From positions 1-43,430 of the forward strand of contig JAITFY010000077.1 of NCBI GenBank assembly GCA_031281025.1: a DNA stretch of 43,430 nt, written 5' to 3'. Position 1 is the stretch's first letter, and every line of letters begins with the position of its first letter. Position numbers and translations under genes: made by a program. Positions 10,223 through 20,591 of this stretch are shown one piece after another. Origin of the DNA: Treponema sp. (lineage in GTDB: Bacteria > Spirochaetota > Spirochaetia > Treponematales > Breznakiellaceae). Under the pieces are notes generated by a model that was not told the DNA's origin, made no database searches, and saw nothing but the letters and a program-made list of their open reading frames with translations.

Positions 10223-11904
10223 AAAAGATATGGCGAATTATTTTTTTCTTTAAGCAAAATTATCCTTTTTGCTATGGAAACAACATGATCGTTTATTCTG
10301 GCATAATAATTTATCGTATCAAGATGGATAGATGTTGTATTAACCGATGGTTTTTTTATTGATAATATATCGACTGATGGTTTAATCCACTTATTCAGCC
10401 TTCTAATATGTAAAAGCTGATATTTTTTTTCATCAACATCTGAATATTTTTCCACTATTTCATTTGCAAGTTCAGTATTTTCTTCCCTAAAAGCTCTAAC
10501 CATTCTTTCGATATTTTCCATTATTTTTTCATGCAGTTCCGTAATTTCTTTTGCGCCGTATTTGGAAAACTCTAAATTTTGTTTAATCATTCTTTTGGCT
10601 ATAAGCATAAGGTTTTTATCAATGATGTCTCCTATAGATTCAAGTTCATTTTGTATCAATAAATAATTCATGCTTTTTTTTGTTTCTTCCTTGCCAAGCT
10701 CTTTTTGAGATATTTTTACCAAATAGAAAATTATTTCTTTATGAAGGATACCTATTTTTTTGTCATATTTACTGATTTTTTTTGTATCTTTCTTTTCCTT
10801 GTCTTTAAATGCAATATCCAGTTTTTTAAACATATCTTTGATTAAAACAGTAACAATTAATATTTCCTTTTTTGCCATGTGAAGCGCTATGTCAATATTT
10901 TCTTCGATAAGGCTGTCTTGCAGAAATGTTACACCAAAAGATTTTTTTACCGGTTTGTCTTTAATAATTTTACAAACCAATTTAATCATAGGTCCTATAA
11001 ACCATATATTAATTAATCCCAGTATAAGGTTAAAGCTAACCTGAAAAAACGGAAGCTGCCAAACAACCGGAACACTATTGTAATACCATGGCAGAAGAAT
11101 ACCTTTCATTGGCCATAAAAATGATGTAAAAATGATTACTCCAAAGACACTAAAAAGACAGTTCATGATGGCAACACGTTTGCCGTTTTTTTTGGCGGCA
11201 ATGGAGGCTAAAAGCACAGTTGACGATGTTCCCCCATACGCGCCCAAGGCAATAAACATTGCGCTTGAAAAAGGTAAAATCCCTTCGATAACCATCGTTA
11301 AAAGTATTGCTGTTGCGGCAGTAGAAGATTGAATTATTATCGTAAAAACCATTCCCAGTAATATCAATAATAACGGAGACTTAATTTCTAAAAATAAATT
11401 CTGGAAAAAACCTCTTAGTTCAATATCTGTTCTAAAGACATCGCTCATAAGCATAAGGCCTACGAACAATATTCCAAATCCAATAAAAAAATCGGCAATC
11501 GTGCGCATTTTCCTGTTTTTGCTTATGATTTTTATTAAAGCGCCTACAAAAAGCAGCACCATGAAAAATTCTCGTATCCTGAACACGGAAAGCATTATCA
11601 AAAAGAGGGTGCTTGTGGTGCCTAAATGCGCTCCCAGCATAATAGCCATGCCCTGGAACATGGTTAATACGCCTGCGCTGACCATACTCACAACCATTAC
11701 GCCTGTTGCTGCAGAGGATTGAATAATAGCTGTAACTACAACACCTAGACCAAAAGCCGAAAACCGGTTTCCGCCTAATTTGTTTAACATAGCGCTGGCG
11801 GCTGTAGTAGTGTTTTTTCTGACACTCTCGCCGAACATGGCAACACCAAATAAAAATGCCCCGCAGCCAACCAGCAGGGATAAAATGGAGTAAAACAGTT
11901 CCAT
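10183..11904 (-). CDS. Na/Pi cotransporter family protein (NptA-like with PhoU-like C-terminal part)
   Basis: GCGAFLFGVAMFGESVRK, IIQSSAATGVMVV and IIQSSTAATAILL QSS repeats, GAHLGTTSTL / GAYGGTSSTV. Confidence 0.9.
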   Translation of the reverse strand: MELFYSILSLLVGCGAFLFGVAMFGESVRKNTTTAASAMLNKLGGNRFSAFGLGVVVTAIIQSSAATGVMVVSMVSAGVLTMFQGMAIMLGAHLGTTSTLFLIMLSVFRIREFFMVLLFVGALIKIISKNRKMRTIADFFIGFGILFVGLMLMSDVFRTDIELRGFFQNLFLEIKSPLLLILLGMVFTIIIQSSTAATAILLTMVIEGILPFSSAMFIALGAYGGTSSTVLLASIAAKKNGKRVAIMNCLFSVFGVIIFTSFLWPMKGILLPWYYNSVPVVWQLPFFQVSFNLILGLINIWFIGPMIKLVCKIIKDKPVKKSFGVTFLQDSLIEENIDIALHMAKKEILIVTVLIKDMFKKLDIAFKDKEKKDTKKISKYDKKIGILHKEIIFYLVKISQKELGKEETKKSMNYLLIQNELESIGDIIDKNLMLIAKRMIKQNLEFSKYGAKEITELHEKIMENIERMVRAFREENTELANEIVEKYSDVDEKKYQLLHIRRLNKWIKPSVDILSIKKPSVNTTSIHLDTINYYARINDHVVSIAKRIILLKEKNNSPYLFHDTQDMLPISFL

Positions 11905-12026
11905 CAGGAGGTCCTCACATTTTTTAATTACTCTATATTATAAGGAATTAGTCAATACATACTTTCATTTATACAAATAATGGAATTGGCATTGAAACTA
12001 ACTTAAATCCGGTATAAAATAAAAAA

Positions 12027-12479
12027 ATGGATGAGCCGTTTTATGTATCCGGGCTAAAATTTTCATGTAAACGATGTTCTGTCTGCTGCAGGCACGATGC
12101 CGGATTTGTTTTTCTTTCGGAAAGCGATCTTGATAAATTAACAGCTGCATTAAAAATGGACAAAGACAAAGTTATAAAAATGTATTGCAGATGGGTTAAG
12201 GATTGGAAAGGAGAAGAAACCCTGTCATTAAAGGAAAAACAAAACAAAGATTGTATCTTATGGGATGGCGGCTGTTCTGTTTACAATGAACGCCCCCTGC
12301 AATGTATCAATTTTCCTTTTTGGGAATCAATTCTTTCGTCATCAAAAAGCTGGAAAATTACAGCGTTAGACTGCCCTGGAATAAATACAGGTAAATTACA
12401 CACAAAAGAAATGATCGATGAGTTATTGCAAAAAAACAGTGTTTTTCCCATAATTAACAAGAAACGAGGTGAATTGTGA
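12027..12479 (+). CDS. YkgJ family cysteine cluster protein
   Basis: SGLKFSCKRCSVCCRHDAGFVFLSESD, CILWDGGCSVYNERPLQCINFPFW. Confidence 0.85.
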   Translation: MDEPFYVSGLKFSCKRCSVCCRHDAGFVFLSESDLDKLTAALKMDKDKVIKMYCRWVKDWKGEETLSLKEKQNKDCILWDGGCSVYNERPLQCINFPFWESILSSSKSWKITALDCPGINTGKLHTKEMIDELLQKNSVFPIINKKRGEL

Positions 12480-13417
12480 ATATCCAATTTTGGGGAGTAC
12501 GCGGATCCATTCCAACGCCGGCTTCTCCATCCCGGGTAAAAAGTAAAATTTCGGCAATAGTTGAGCAAATTACACCCGAAGATTTAATTAATTCAGAAAG
12601 CCGTGAACGGTTTCTGGCAAGGCTTCCTACCTGGCTTTTTGGAACAGTCGGCGGCAACAGTCCATGTGTCAGTATTACCTTTGATGATAACCCGCACGAG
12701 TGTATTGTCTTTGATGCCGGCTCGGGGCTTAGGGAAATGGGGCTGGTTCACTCCAATGAAAGCAAAATAAAGCAATATCATTTTTTTTTCTCTCACTTTC
12801 ATTGGGATCACATTCAGGGGCTTCCTTTTTTTCTGCCCGGTTACAACCCTGCAAAAATGCTCGATTTTTATTCTCCTGTTGGCGGGCTTGAAAGCATTAT
12901 TTCCGGGCAAATGAAATATCCGTATTTTCCGGTTACACTTGATGTTATGGCTTCCAAAAAAACGTATCATTACATGGAAAAAGATTTTCATATTTGCAAT
13001 TGCAGCGTGAGTATGAAAAAAATGAACCACCCAGGAGATTCTTATGCATATAGTGTCAACGAAAAAGGCAAACGTTTTATTTATGCAACAGATGTAGAAC
13101 TCACTCCATCGGATTTTATGAAAACCGATGAAAACACGCATTTTTTTCAGGATGCAGATTTGATTGTAGTAGACAGCCAATATACACTGGGAGAAGCAAT
13201 CGAAAAATATAATTGGGGTCACAGCGCATTCAGTCTTGCAGTGGATTTTGCGGCTAACTGGCGGATTAAACATATGGTTTTATTTCACCATGATCCTGGC
13301 TATGATGATCATAAACTTTATGGTATATTGCAATCAGCAAGATGGTACCTTGAAAGAATGAATATAAAAGGAGTCCAGCTCACCCTTGCAATTGAAGGTT
13401 TAAATATATCCATATAG
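12476..13417 (+). CDS. MBL fold metallo-hydrolase (GTG start, 4-nt overlap with preceding gene)
   Basis: NIQFWGVRGSIPTP, VGGNSPCVSI, FDAGSGLREMG, FSHFHWDHIQGLPFF. Confidence 0.88.
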   Translation: MNIQFWGVRGSIPTPASPSRVKSKISAIVEQITPEDLINSESRERFLARLPTWLFGTVGGNSPCVSITFDDNPHECIVFDAGSGLREMGLVHSNESKIKQYHFFFSHFHWDHIQGLPFFLPGYNPAKMLDFYSPVGGLESIISGQMKYPYFPVTLDVMASKKTYHYMEKDFHICNCSVSMKKMNHPGDSYAYSVNEKGKRFIYATDVELTPSDFMKTDENTHFFQDADLIVVDSQYTLGEAIEKYNWGHSAFSLAVDFAANWRIKHMVLFHHDPGYDDHKLYGILQSARWYLERMNIKGVQLTLAIEGLNISI

Positions 13418-13429
13418 GCGGGAATTTCA

Positions 13430-14521
13430 TTGGCAAAAAACAATATTTTGATAAGTTTTGTAAAAATTATTTCGGTCCTTTTAATATTAACAATTATACT
13501 GGCGCTTGCATCACTGGGTTTATTTATTTATTTTAATTCGCCGGCAGATTTTAATAATACAGTAATTGTATCAGAAATAGACGGTATAACTTTGGCAGAT
13601 GACGGGAGTTTTTACATTGAAGTCAGAAGGGGAGAAAGCTCCAGGTCTGTTGGAAGACGTCTTGAAAGAGCAGGTCTTATTAGAAACAGGTATTTTTGGG
13701 ATTTATTATGCCGTTTTGAAAATGAACATATCAAAGTTGGCACTTACAATATTAGTGAGCCAAAAACCCAGTTGGCTATTTTACGTCTTCTTATTGCCGG
13801 AAGGCAAATACTTTACAGGGTTACAATTCCAGAAGGAGTAACGCTTAAAAGAACCGCCAGAATACTACAGGATGCCGGTATATGTTCTCTGGATGATTTT
13901 CTTTTAGCAGCAAGCGATCTTGCCATAATAAGAGATTATAATATCCCGTCTACGGCTCTTTCTATGGAGGGTTATCTCTTTCCAGATACATATATGTTTC
14001 CAAAGGATTTTCCTGCACACATGGTTGTAAAAACAATGGCGGATAATTTCTTTAATAAACTATATGAAATCAGCCCTTCTCTTATTAACATGTCAGCTAA
14101 CGAATTAAATGCTATTGTTATTATGGCTTCTATCGTTGAACGCGAGTACAGAGTCCAGGATGAAGCCCCTCTTATGGCCGGAATTTTTTTTAACCGCCTA
14201 AGGATAAATATGCGCCTTGAGTCATGTGCAACTATTGAATATGTAATTACAGAAATACTTGGAAGGCCGCATCCAACAAGAATACTTAACGTAGACCTTG
14301 AAATACGTTCGCCTTACAACACATATATGTTTCAAGGGCTTCCTCCTGGGCCTATTTCCGCTCCCGGAATAGTAGCATTAAGGGCGGCAGTATATCCGCA
14401 GACTACCAATTACCTGTTTTTCAGATTAATCGATCCTGTAACCGGAAAACATCATTTTTCCAGGACTTATGACGAACACATAAGAGCAGGAGAACTTTTA
14501 ACTAAACCTGTATGGCCTTAA
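13430..14521 (+). CDS. mltG: Endolytic murein transglycosylase MltG (YceG-like; TTG start)
   Basis: N-terminal TM, EGVTLKRTARILQDAGI, EGYLFPDTYMFPKD, IVIMASIVEREYR, YNTYMFQGLPPGPISAPG. Confidence 0.92.
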   Translation: MAKNNILISFVKIISVLLILTIILALASLGLFIYFNSPADFNNTVIVSEIDGITLADDGSFYIEVRRGESSRSVGRRLERAGLIRNRYFWDLLCRFENEHIKVGTYNISEPKTQLAILRLLIAGRQILYRVTIPEGVTLKRTARILQDAGICSLDDFLLAASDLAIIRDYNIPSTALSMEGYLFPDTYMFPKDFPAHMVVKTMADNFFNKLYEISPSLINMSANELNAIVIMASIVEREYRVQDEAPLMAGIFFNRLRINMRLESCATIEYVITEILGRPHPTRILNVDLEIRSPYNTYMFQGLPPGPISAPGIVALRAAVYPQTTNYLFFRLIDPVTGKHHFSRTYDEHIRAGELLTKPVWP

Positions 14522-16368
14522 TTTCCAAATCCACCATCGCCGAAGTTAATAACCGCCTGGATCCAATTGCCATTGTCAGTGATTATCTGCGTCTTGAACA
14601 AAAAAGCGGACGCTGGTGGGGAAGATGTCCTTTTCACGGAGGAGGGCAGGAGAGAACTCCGTCATTTAAAGTAGACCCCGATACCAAAATGTATTATTGT
14701 TTTGGCTGTAACAAAGGCGGAAGTATTATTGGTTTTGTCATGGAAATGGAAAATATTTCGTATCCAGAAGTTATCAAAAATTTAGCCCAAAAAATGAGTA
14801 TTCAGATTCAGTATGATGAAAGCTCTACACAAGAAGAAACAGAAAAAAACAATTCCATTAAAAATGAACTTTATGAGCTGTACCACAGAACTACAAAAAC
14901 TTTCCAGCATTTTTTACTAAAAAATCCCGAAGGGCAAAATGCGCTTAAATATATCCGGGACAGAGGTATCGGAGATGAGATAATCGATATATTTAAACTT
15001 GGTTATGCGCCATCTAACAGAAATTTCCTGCATAATTTTTTAAAAGAAAAAGGATACTCGGATGATTTTCTGGAAAAAACAGGTTTGTTTTCTTCTAATT
15101 ATAAAAAAATTCCCCTGTTTACATCCAGGTTAATTTTTCCAATTACGGACAAGCAGGGAAAAATTGCCGCTTTTGGAGGAAGAGCAATTCCCGGCACAGT
15201 TCAAAATGAAACGCCAAAATACATAAACTCGCCGGAAACAGAAATTTATAAAAAGGGGCAAACTCTTTTTGCGCTTAATTTGGCAAAACCTGCAATGAGG
15301 CAAACCAAAACCGCATTCCTTGCAGAAGGTTATATGGATGTACTTGCTTTGCACCAGGCCGGTATAACAAATTCCATTGCCCCGCTTGGAACTGCCTTTA
15401 CCGATGAACAGGCAAACTTTCTTAGGTCTTGGGTTGATAAAATAATTTTAATTTTTGATACCGATGAAGCAGGTTTTAAAGCAGCTTACAAAGCCATTAC
15501 AACCTGCCGAAAAAACGGTATTTCCTGTTCCATAGTTAATATTCAGGAAGGATTAAAGGAAATAGGCATAGAAACAGCCAATTTAGACAAAGAAATCAAA
15601 GATCCTGCTGATATTTTGCATAAATTTGGCTCTGAGATATTGAAAAAAGTTCTAAAAAGCATTATAAATGATTTTGAGTACCTAATTTTCCGCACAAAGA
15701 TTCAATATATTGCGGCAGATGGTGATATCAACAAGGCAGCCGAATTCATGTTTCCGTATTTGGATTCGCTGGATTCAGAAGTTGACCGTGCTGATACAAT
15801 TACCAGAATTGCCGATATTTTTAAAATTGATCGAGCGGCGGTTTTAAAGGATTACTCAGAATGGAAAACACGTAGTGTTAGAGTGTTTTCCCGTAAAGTT
15901 GACGAAAAGCAGCAGGGATTACAGCTGCAAATTCGCAGGAATGACGAGCTTGGCCTGCTTACCATTGTAGCGGTAAATATGGAACTGTATACAGATTTCC
16001 GTGCCGCACTGGAGATAAAGGAGATAGATAACAGAGCCGCTAAAGAAATCTTCATTGCATTGGAAGAGTGTTTTGTACAGGATAAAAACGGAATAGATTC
16101 CTTGCTTTCAATGATCAAAGATGATAATTTACGCAATTATGTTGCGGAACAGGGAACTTCGGATGAGTATAAGGGTAGTTTTGCCCGGCAGTTAATGGAG
16201 GATGGTATAAAAAGGATTAAAATAAAAAAACTAAAAAAAAGACTATCAGATATAAATTCAGAAATGCGTGAAATTGAACGAAGACACGAAGATACAGGGT
16301 TAATCGATGAACTACTCGAAGAAAAACAAATCATCGATCATCAGATATATAAACTAAATGTAAGATAA
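14512..16368 (+). CDS. dnaG: DNA primase
   Basis: RCPFHGGGQERTPSFKVDPDTKMYYCFGCNKGGSII zinc finger; AFGGRAIPG, LAEGYMDVLALHQAGI, IFDTDEAGFKAA Toprim. Confidence 0.95.
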   Translation: MALISKSTIAEVNNRLDPIAIVSDYLRLEQKSGRWWGRCPFHGGGQERTPSFKVDPDTKMYYCFGCNKGGSIIGFVMEMENISYPEVIKNLAQKMSIQIQYDESSTQEETEKNNSIKNELYELYHRTTKTFQHFLLKNPEGQNALKYIRDRGIGDEIIDIFKLGYAPSNRNFLHNFLKEKGYSDDFLEKTGLFSSNYKKIPLFTSRLIFPITDKQGKIAAFGGRAIPGTVQNETPKYINSPETEIYKKGQTLFALNLAKPAMRQTKTAFLAEGYMDVLALHQAGITNSIAPLGTAFTDEQANFLRSWVDKIILIFDTDEAGFKAAYKAITTCRKNGISCSIVNIQEGLKEIGIETANLDKEIKDPADILHKFGSEILKKVLKSIINDFEYLIFRTKIQYIAADGDINKAAEFMFPYLDSLDSEVDRADTITRIADIFKIDRAAVLKDYSEWKTRSVRVFSRKVDEKQQGLQLQIRRNDELGLLTIVAVNMELYTDFRAALEIKEIDNRAAKEIFIALEECFVQDKNGIDSLLSMIKDDNLRNYVAEQGTSDEYKGSFARQLMEDGIKRIKIKKLKKRLSDINSEMREIERRHEDTGLIDELLEEKQIIDHQIYKLNVR

Positions 16369-16381
16369 CAGGAATTAATTA

Positions 16382-18277
16382 ATGTTAAATAATATCAGAT
16401 TAAAAGTAAAAAAAATATCGCCTCTCATTAAATATTTTAATAAAAAACATACCCGCAAACCTTCTGTAAAAAACAAATCAGATGTCATTACAGAAAAAGA
16501 ATTAACAGGAAATACTTTATCATTAAGCGATCAAATAATAGATCCTGCAATCGCAAAATTACTTGAATATGCAAAAGTGCGAAAATCTCTTTCTTATGAT
16601 GAGCTTTCGGATTTTCTTCCGGAAGATATCATAAATAATCCTGACAGAATAGAACCGGTTCTTGTTTTGCTGGAAGCGCATAACGTTCAATTGGTAGAAG
16701 AAGACAGCCTGGCAGAAGATGACGAAAGCAGTTCACAAAAAAGTCAGGGTAATTCAAAAAAAAGAACACAAGGAGCTTCTGATAAAGATTCCTCGCTTGT
16801 TGATGATCCTATCAGGTTATATTTACGTGAAATTGGAAAAGAACATCTTCTTACCGGAGAGCAGGAAATTGAACTTTCCAAACAAATGGAAGAAGGCGAA
16901 AAAACTGTAATTAAAGTAATAAAAAAATCGGGTATGATAATACCGGAATTTTATTCTATTGCGCAAAAAACTTTTTCTAAAAAGGATTATCGTGAATTAA
17001 ACCTTTCAAAAAAAGAAATTACAGAGCACATGACAGAATACCGCAGGTTAAATCAATTTTACAGAGAAACGTTACGCACAATACAGGGTGATTTAAAAAA
17101 CTATATAGAATTAAAAAAACACCTTATAGCAAAAGACGAAAATTATTTAGAAAGCAAAGATTGTATTTCAATCAGAAACAAAATAATGAAGGCAATAAAA
17201 AACACTCAATTACATCCCGACGAAATACATGCATTTTCTGAAAAGTTTATTCAGGCCTCCAAAAAAATAAAGGTTTTTAACAAAGAAAAAGAAAGACTGG
17301 AAAAACACCTTAGAATAAGCTCATTAAAGGAACTTCGTACCTTGGGACGTCTTTTAACAATTAAAGAAGATCGTGAATTACTGGAAGAAAAACTTGGACT
17401 TTCCGCAGATGAAATAAAAGAAAAAATAAGCCAGATACAGGTTACTGATAAAAATATTAAAGCGCTTGCAGAAGAATTCGAAGAAACTATCGAAAACATT
17501 AATCATATAACCATTAATGCAGATGAGATACACAGCGGCCGTACCTTAATGAAAAACGCCAAAGATAAACTTATAAGGGCAAATTTACGTCTTGTAGTCT
17601 CCATTGCAAAAAAATACACAAATAGAGGGCTTCACTTCTTTGATCTTGTTCAGGAGGGTAATATCGGGCTTATTAAAGCAGTAGAAAAATTCGAATATCA
17701 AAAGGGATTTAAATTTTCTACTTACGCAACATGGTGGATTAGGCAGGCAATTACACGTTCAATATCCGATCAGGCAAGAACAATCCGCGTTCCTGTCCAC
17801 ATGATTGAACAGATAAACAAAGTTGTAAGGGAATCAAGGCAGCTGCTGCAGTCACTTGGGCGCGAGCCTACCGATGATGAAATTGCAGAAAAACTGGGAT
17901 GGCCCGTAATAAAAGTTAAAACAGTCAAAAATGTAGCGCGCGAACCGATTAGTCTGGAAACTCCAATAGGCGAAGAAGAGGATTCTCTTTTGGGTGACTT
18001 TATCGAAGATAAAGACGTCGAAAATCCTGCAAACCAGACGGCATTTAAAGTGCTTAAAGAACAGATAGAAAGCGTTCTTTCGACTCTTCCTGCAAGAGAA
18101 CAGGAAGTATTAAAAATGCGTTTTGGCCTTGATAACAACTATTCACTTACTTTGGAAGAAGTAGGCTTGTTCTTTTGTGTAACTCGTGAAAGGATAAGAC
18201 AAATAGAAGCAAAAGCGCTGCGCCGCCTGCGGCATCCAAAAAGAAGCCGTAGATTAAAAGATTATCTGGATCACTAA
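16382..18277 (+). CDS. rpoD: RNA polymerase primary sigma factor
   Basis: [107 protein letters not shown]. Confidence 0.95.
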   Translation: MLNNIRLKVKKISPLIKYFNKKHTRKPSVKNKSDVITEKELTGNTLSLSDQIIDPAIAKLLEYAKVRKSLSYDELSDFLPEDIINNPDRIEPVLVLLEAHNVQLVEEDSLAEDDESSSQKSQGNSKKRTQGASDKDSSLVDDPIRLYLREIGKEHLLTGEQEIELSKQMEEGEKTVIKVIKKSGMIIPEFYSIAQKTFSKKDYRELNLSKKEITEHMTEYRRLNQFYRETLRTIQGDLKNYIELKKHLIAKDENYLESKDCISIRNKIMKAIKNTQLHPDEIHAFSEKFIQASKKIKVFNKEKERLEKHLRISSLKELRTLGRLLTIKEDRELLEEKLGLSADEIKEKISQIQVTDKNIKALAEEFEETIENINHITINADEIHSGRTLMKNAKDKLIRANLRLVVSIAKKYTNRGLHFFDLVQEGNIGLIKAVEKFEYQKGFKFSTYATWWIRQAITRSISDQARTIRVPVHMIEQINKVVRESRQLLQSLGREPTDDEIAEKLGWPVIKVKTVKNVAREPISLETPIGEEEDSLLGDFIEDKDVENPANQTAFKVLKEQIESVLSTLPAREQEVLKMRFGLDNNYSLTLEEVGLFFCVTRERIRQIEAKALRRLRHPKRSRRLKDYLDH

Positions 18278-18298
18278 AAAATATTATGGAGGAATACG

Positions 18299-19141
18299 AT
18301 GGTAACACAGAATGATTTGGAAAAATTACAGGAGTTACAGGAAATTATTTATGAAAAGATAGGACTTGAAAAAAGTATCCAGGAGATCCCAAAGCTTTTG
18401 GGGACACAGGAAGAAATGTTAGTCAGGCTAAAAAAAGCCTTTATCGATAAAAATGCAGACTACGAAAAAATAAAAGCAGAAGAAATCGAGCTTAAAAATA
18501 AACTTTTCGAAACTGAATCCTTAAGAGAAAAAAACGAAAAAAACATGGAAATTGTAACAACACAAAGAGAAATTGAAGCATTAGATAAAGAGATTAAGGA
18601 TTTATCGGAAAAAGAACAATTATGCCGCAAGGATTTGCAGCAAAAAGAAAAAATACTGTTTGAACTTGATAACCATATAAAACAGCAGACAGCCATGATC
18701 GAACAGCAGGAAAAAGAACTTGAAGACCGCAGAAAAAAAATTCAGGCGGAAATCTCGGACAAACAAAAACAACTGGATGCTCTTCGTAAAAAAGAAAGTA
18801 AATTAACAGATAATCTTGATGCAGAAGTTGTTTTTAAATTTGAACGTATTATTAAAAATAAAATGGGTATTGGCATTGTTGCTATCAAGGGAAATGTCTG
18901 CCATGGATGCCACATGATTCTGCCCGTTCAGTTTGCCAACGAAGTGCGTATCGGGGAAGAGTTTGTTTTCTGCCCGTATTGTTCCAGAATACTTTTTTAC
19001 GAAGAATCAAGCGAAGGGGAAGAGGACTACTTTAACACCGAAGACACAGGCACTCTTTCGGATCTTGATGACATGGACGACGAAGAAGAGGAAGACGACG
19101 AAGAAGAGGAAATAGTAAACATAGATTCCGAAGAAGAATAA
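18299..19141 (+). CDS. Coiled-coil protein with C4-type zinc ribbon (zf-RING_7 / CT398-like) and acidic tail
   Basis: Long coiled coil, then GNVCHGCHMILPVQFANEVRIGEEFVFCPYCSRILFYEE, then an Asp/Glu-rich tail. Confidence 0.85.
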   Translation: MVTQNDLEKLQELQEIIYEKIGLEKSIQEIPKLLGTQEEMLVRLKKAFIDKNADYEKIKAEEIELKNKLFETESLREKNEKNMEIVTTQREIEALDKEIKDLSEKEQLCRKDLQQKEKILFELDNHIKQQTAMIEQQEKELEDRRKKIQAEISDKQKQLDALRKKESKLTDNLDAEVVFKFERIIKNKMGIGIVAIKGNVCHGCHMILPVQFANEVRIGEEFVFCPYCSRILFYEESSEGEEDYFNTEDTGTLSDLDDMDDEEEEDDEEEEIVNIDSEEE

Positions 19142-19555
19142 TGCGATGAACCATAAGCCGGGTTCTGTATTATAACGCTGCCATCTGTCTAAAAAAGCCG
19201 TTTCCGGTATTTTTGCAGCAGTCTACCCGCGCTTACCCGGCGGGCAGCCGGTGAAAAAGGGTTAACCCTTTTTTGCGCTTACTTGACTTTGCTCCTGATG
19301 AGGCTTGCCTTTCCTTCGTTGTTGCCACCAAAGAGGTGGGCTCTTACCCCGCCTTTTCACCCTTACCCGGCCGCTAAAATTATTAATTTAAGCGGCCAGG
19401 CGGTATATTTTCTGTGGCGCTATCTGTCCTGACCATTTAATTTTAAGTGATCAGTCCCGGGTGTTACCCGGCATCATGCCCTGCGGAGCCCGGACTTTCC
19501 TCCCAACCGCTTGAAATATCAATCAAACGGTCAGGCGGCAGCCTGGTTCATCGCA
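19142..19555 (-). ncRNA. rnpB: RNase P RNA, bacterial type A
   Basis: Minus strand reads GCGATGAACCAGGCTGCCGC...GGGAGGAAAGTCCGGGCTCCGCAGGGCATGATGCCGGGTAACACCCGGG...CAGAACCCGGCTTATGGTTCATCGC: conserved GAGGAAAGTCCGGGCTCC, 3' conserved ACAGAACCCGGCTTA, and a P1 stem closing gcgatgaacc/ggttcatcgc. Confidence 0.95.
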
Positions 19556-19562
19556 TATTCAA

Positions 19563-19591
19563 AATATATCAAATATTTTAATGAATTTCAA
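19563..19591 (-). promoter_or_regulatory. Candidate rnpB promoter
   Basis: Minus strand TTGAAA (19591-19586), 17-nt spacer, TATATT (19568-19563), ~8 nt upstream of the RNA 5' end. Confidence 0.55.
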
Positions 19592-19610
19592 GCAAAATTG
19601 ATGATTTTCA

Positions 19611-19639
19611 TTGACAAATTGAAGAATTTTATATAAAAT
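19611..19639 (+). promoter_or_regulatory. Candidate promoter for the TPR-mreBCD operon
   Basis: TTGACA (19611-19616), 17-nt spacer, TAAAAT (19634-19639). Confidence 0.45.
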
Positions 19640-19652
19640 TTCCTTAAATAAG

Positions 19653-20579
19653 ATGACAAATAATAATTGGTCTCGTCATGGACGACGTATATACATAGTA
19701 AAGAAAATTCGCATTATTACTGCCATAATTATAATTTTTTCTGTAATAATTATAATGATTTTTACAATTTTTAGTTTTAGAAGCGGTATGACCAATGAAA
19801 GACGTGAACTGCTGCGTATATTAAACGAAAGAAATTTTGAATTGGCATACGATTTAAGCAAAAATATTTTAATAGATAATCCTGTAGATTATCAAACGTT
19901 AAAGATAAATGGAATTTCTGCTTTTGAATTAGGTATTTCACAAATCAATCATCAGGCTATGCTGGAATACATTGATGAATGTATTTTTTCTTTACGAAAA
20001 GCTCTTTTACATAATTCCAAAGATGCCGGTATCTATTATGTTCTTGGAAAAGCCTATGGTTATAAAGGGCCAAAATACGCAGACCTTGTTGTAAAGTATT
20101 TAGAAAAAGCGTTATACCTTCATTATGATGCAGGTGACATACCAGAATACTTAGGACTTGCTTATGCAGCTTACGGAGATTATCGCAGCAGCGTAACAGC
20201 TTTTTCGCAGGCATTTGTTCATGGAATTATTCCATCCGATAACCTGTTACTGCCAATTGCAAGATCCTATATGGAAATGAATGAATACAATACTGCTATC
20301 AGTTATTTGCAGCTTTGCATAGAAAACTCCCCTGATTCGGTTTCTGTAGTTACTGCACGTTTTATGTTAGCGGAAATTTTTAAAGATTTGAATGATTTTG
20401 AAAAAGCTGCGCTTCAACTTTTAACCATAATAGATGATACAGGCGAAAATGCAGAAGCGCGCTTTCAGTTAGGTGAAGTATTCAACAGGCAGGGCGATAC
20501 AACCAGGGCACGTTTTGAATGGAGAATGGCATATAGACTAAATCCGGCTCATGCAGGCGCACGAGCAAGGCTTAATTAA
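19653..20579 (+). CDS. Membrane-anchored tetratricopeptide repeat protein
   Basis: N-terminal TM; LRKALLHNSKDAGIYYVLGKAYGYKG, VKYLEKALYLHYDAGDIPEYLGLAYAAYGDYRSSVTAFSQAF TPR units. Confidence 0.85.
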   Translation: MTNNNWSRHGRRIYIVKKIRIITAIIIIFSVIIIMIFTIFSFRSGMTNERRELLRILNERNFELAYDLSKNILIDNPVDYQTLKINGISAFELGISQINHQAMLEYIDECIFSLRKALLHNSKDAGIYYVLGKAYGYKGPKYADLVVKYLEKALYLHYDAGDIPEYLGLAYAAYGDYRSSVTAFSQAFVHGIIPSDNLLLPIARSYMEMNEYNTAISYLQLCIENSPDSVSVVTARFMLAEIFKDLNDFEKAALQLLTIIDDTGENAEARFQLGEVFNRQGDTTRARFEWRMAYRLNPAHAGARARLN

Positions 20580-20591
20580 TCGGAGGAAAGA

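Noticed and set aside
19255-19280. aaaaaagggttaaccctttttt palindrome as a member of the GTTAACC repeat family or a terminator
   Set aside because: It lies within the RNase P RNA as a stem, with different architecture (no 11-13 nt loop)
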